Assembly: GCA_965224205.1 (NCBI GenBank) | Contig: CBDCYN010000011.1 | Span: 62,001 to 126,000 of the forward strand | Length of the DNA stretch: 64,000 nt | Reading direction: 5' to 3' | Origin: CBDCYN01 sp965224205 | GTDB taxonomy: Bacteria > Planctomycetota > Phycisphaerae > Phycisphaerales > Phycisphaeraceae | Shown here: in pieces, positions 62,057 to 64,000 of the stretch | Layout: every line of letters starts with the position of its first letter | Numbering within the stretch: the first letter of the stretch is position 1 | Position numbers and translations under genes: made by a program | The notes under the pieces: generated by a model | What the model was told of the DNA's origin: nothing | The model's input: only the letters and a program-made list of their open reading frames with translations | Databases searched by the model: none

Positions 62057-63511
62057 CTAGGTTTCTGGGGTCTGGGTGTCGGGTGTTTCGGGCTCTTGGG
62101 GTTCTGTTTCGGGGGTGGTTGGGGTGTCGCCTTCTTCGCTGGAGATCTTGGCGTCGTCGAGGATTTTGCTGAGTGTTTTCTGCTCGCGGATCATGATGTA
62201 GAGCGCTTCGATCTCGCCGTTGCGACGCATGTCTTGACGCAGCTTCTCGGGGCGACGGCCCTGCTGCATCGCGATGAAGGCGATCCGGCCGTTGAGTTCG
62301 GCTTCGGTGACGTCGACATCGAGTTCTTTGGCGGCTTTGTCGATGATGAAAAACTTCTTGAGCTCGCTGCGGGCTTGGCTTTCGGACCCCAGCCGTAGCT
62401 CGGCGAGTTTCTGTTCGATCTCGTGGCGTTCCATGCCCTGGTAGGCCAGCTCCATGGCTTGGCGACGCAGGATGCGAGCGGTCTGGATCGTGGTCAACCC
62501 TTCGGGCAGTTCGAGGTCGACGTTTTTCATGAGGTAATCACGGACCTGCTGGTGCATCGCCGCGGTCTGCTGCTGTTTGGCGCGTTCGGAGAGGATCTCG
62601 CGCAGCTTGTCCCGCAGCTCGTCGACCGTTTCGAGCCCCCAAATATTGACGACATCGTCGACCGGGCACAGCTCGAGCTCCTTGATCGAGTTGATCGTAA
62701 GCTTGAGGGTGATCGGCTGGTCTTTGATCTTTTCGTTTTCATGGCTGGGCGGCCCGGTCATGGAGATGGTGATGGTCTGACCGATTTTCTGGCCGATGAG
62801 CTGCTTGCCCAGATCGTCGATCAGGATCCCAGCGACCTGTCCCTTGAACTCGCCTTTCTCGCCCGCAACGAGGACGGTGACCTCGGGCTGCTCATCGATC
62901 ACCTCGGCGTCATCGTCGGCGTCCTGCCCGGCGAGGATGCGCAGCTGGGCCGTGACGACTTGGTCCGCTTCGACCTGGGCGTCGGGTGCTTCGATCGTGT
63001 TGATCTTGCCCATGCGCTTCTGTTGTCGTTCGATTTCGTTGTCGATGTCTTCGTCGGTGACCTCGGCTTCGGGTTTTTCGACCTCGATCCCGGTCAGGTC
63101 CGGGAGGGTGACCTCGGGGGAGACCTCGACCTCGACCTCGAACGTCAGGGCCCCGTCGTCGGGCAGCTTGATCTCGGCAAGGTCCTTGACCTCGGGCTCG
63201 CCGACGACGTCGAGGCTCTGGTCCTCGATCGCCTGGCTGTAGGATTCTGTGATCAGCTGCATGCGCACGTCGTCACGGACCGAGGAGGCGAATCGTTTTT
63301 CCAATAGCCGCATCGGCACGCGCCCGCGGCGGAACCCTGGCACGACCGCGTCGGTTTTGAGACGGTCGAAGCTCGAGGAGACTTTCTCCGTGATACGGTC
63401 CTGGGGCACCTCGATCCGCAGCCGCTTGCGGGCCGGGCCGACGTCCTCGACCGTGACGGTCTGCTGGGGGCGCTCGGTTTGATCTTTCTCTTGGGTGTCC
63501 TCGTTGGCCAT
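62057..63511 (-). CDS. tig: Trigger factor (ribosome-associated chaperone)
   Basis: Trigger factor binds nascent chains at the ribosome exit. The product (484 residues from the ATG at 63511, which has AGGAG upstream; an in-frame extension upstream is not homologous) has the N-terminal ribosome-binding signature VPGFRRGRVPMRLLEKRF near residue 55, a PPIase-like middle domain (LVAGEKGEFKGQVAGILIDDLGKQL) and a helical C-terminal substrate-binding domain ending near 455. The last 30 residues are Glu/Thr/Pro-rich. Confidence 0.94.
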   Translation of the reverse strand: MANEDTQEKDQTERPQQTVTVEDVGPARKRLRIEVPQDRITEKVSSSFDRLKTDAVVPGFRRGRVPMRLLEKRFASSVRDDVRMQLITESYSQAIEDQSLDVVGEPEVKDLAEIKLPDDGALTFEVEVEVSPEVTLPDLTGIEVEKPEAEVTDEDIDNEIERQQKRMGKINTIEAPDAQVEADQVVTAQLRILAGQDADDDAEVIDEQPEVTVLVAGEKGEFKGQVAGILIDDLGKQLIGQKIGQTITISMTGPPSHENEKIKDQPITLKLTINSIKELELCPVDDVVNIWGLETVDELRDKLREILSERAKQQQTAAMHQQVRDYLMKNVDLELPEGLTTIQTARILRRQAMELAYQGMERHEIEQKLAELRLGSESQARSELKKFFIIDKAAKELDVDVTEAELNGRIAFIAMQQGRRPEKLRQDMRRNGEIEALYIMIREQKTLSKILDDAKISSEEGDTPTTPETEPQEPETPDTQTPET

Positions 63512-63685
63512 GGCCCTTGGCTCCTGACTTGTGGTGCTGTTATCGACGATCTTGACTCGCTCGGCTCGCCGCGATGCCTCTATAAGTAGTATCGTCCATC
63601 GAGACCGATGACGAAGCCGAGGCATTATCACGGTGGTGGCGTGGTGCGTCAAACCTCAGGCTAGACCCGGGGTTGTCGAGACCGA

Positions 63686-64000
63686 TCACCTCTTAAAATC
63701 CTGTTGACCACACTCGCCCGTGATATCGGTGGATGGCCTGTCGGTGTAATTGGCGTACTTAACTTTTCGTATCCCTAGCCACACGAGGTACTCAAAACTC
63801 ATGATGCTGCCACCCCAGACCAGGGCAAGCACGAACAATCGGGTCCGCAGGTCCCAGGGGCCCCAGCCGGCGGGCCAGTACCGGGCCAAGGTGCCGGTTT
63901 GATCTAAGAGATACACGGCCTCAAAGATGACCACCGCCGGCACCCACCCTACCACGCAATAACAGCCCACACGCTCCGCCAAAGCCAGCGGGACCCGCCA
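63686..64000 (-). CDS. Membrane protein, C-terminal part, cut by right edge
   Basis: The minus-strand frame is open to the window end and ends at 63686 after about 104 residues. The visible part has two hydrophobic segments (CVVGWVPAVVIFEAVYLL and LRTRLFVLALVWGGSIMSFEYLVWLGI) and a short charged tail. Not recognised; the true start lies outside the window. Confidence 0.55.
   Translation of the reverse strand, partial: WRVPLALAERVGCYCVVGWVPAVVIFEAVYLLDQTGTLARYWPAGWGPWDLRTRLFVLALVWGGSIMSFEYLVWLGIRKVKYANYTDRPSTDITGECGQQDFKR

Noticed and set aside
62423..63307. 294-codon frame opposite tig
   Set aside because: Shadow of trigger factor; low-complexity Asp/Leu/Phe-rich product.

Overview
The window reads as a chromosomal segment of a high-GC planctomycete, probably class Phycisphaerae. 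This rests on gene style and neighbourhood, not on a marker-gene comparison: a large vWA/MoxR/DUF58 membrane cluster, a DUF1570 HExxH protein, a small CxxC membrane protein next to a PDZ protein, long acidic or proline-rich tails on SecG and trigger factor, and many intergenic GC-rich palindromes. No rRNA genes and no CRISPR array were seen.

Layout. 1-3061 (minus strand) is translation and secretion housekeeping: tRNA-Thr, tuf, rpmG, tRNA-Trp, secE and nusG, the last cut by the left edge. 3.1-8.5 kb holds divergent mutS and priA, each carrying an extra in-frame Gly/Pro/Ser segment encoded by G- or C-rich short repeats. 8.6-16 kb is a four-gene vWA-membrane protein / MoxR ATPase / DUF58 / vWA-membrane protein cluster.

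16.1-22.7 kb is an accessory island. It contains a complete single-ORF IS66-type insertion sequence with 8-bp target duplications, a foreign-looking two-repeat LamG-like gene remnant read in one frame but interrupted by one TAA and one TAG, a cupin gene, a tyrosine recombinase, a higBA toxin-antitoxin pair with a palindrome inside its promoter, and an IS66 remnant (tnpA plus truncated tnpB). An imperfect 18/19-bp direct repeat lies at its two ends.

22.8-64 kb is mostly core genome: rmuC, pyrK-like, comF, a PQQ-propeller lipoprotein, purH, eno, small membrane proteins, rplU, a zinc metallopeptidase, an FkbM methyltransferase, a CxxC/PDZ protein pair, an APH-fold kinase, the tpiA-secG-yicC operon, a prepilin peptidase gene broken by two frameshifts and a TGA, an OmpA-like lipoprotein, a DUF1570 protein, a helical-repeat protein, a DegT-family aminotransferase, rpsO, pnp, an orphan histidine kinase, mgtE, mrp without its usual CxxC, comEC, glyA, a lipoprotein MsrB, malQ, trigger factor, and a membrane protein cut by the right edge.

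Working together: the tuf/nusG end and rpsO/pnp serve translation and RNA turnover. tpiA, eno, malQ, purH, pyrK and glyA serve central and nucleotide metabolism. comF, comEC and (broken) pilD are competence or type IV pilus type genes. No clear-cut new defence or biosynthetic system is evident. The items most worth pursuing are the two-stop LamG remnant in the island, the G-rich repeat insertions in mutS and priA, the broken pilD, and a recurring near-palindromic upstream motif.
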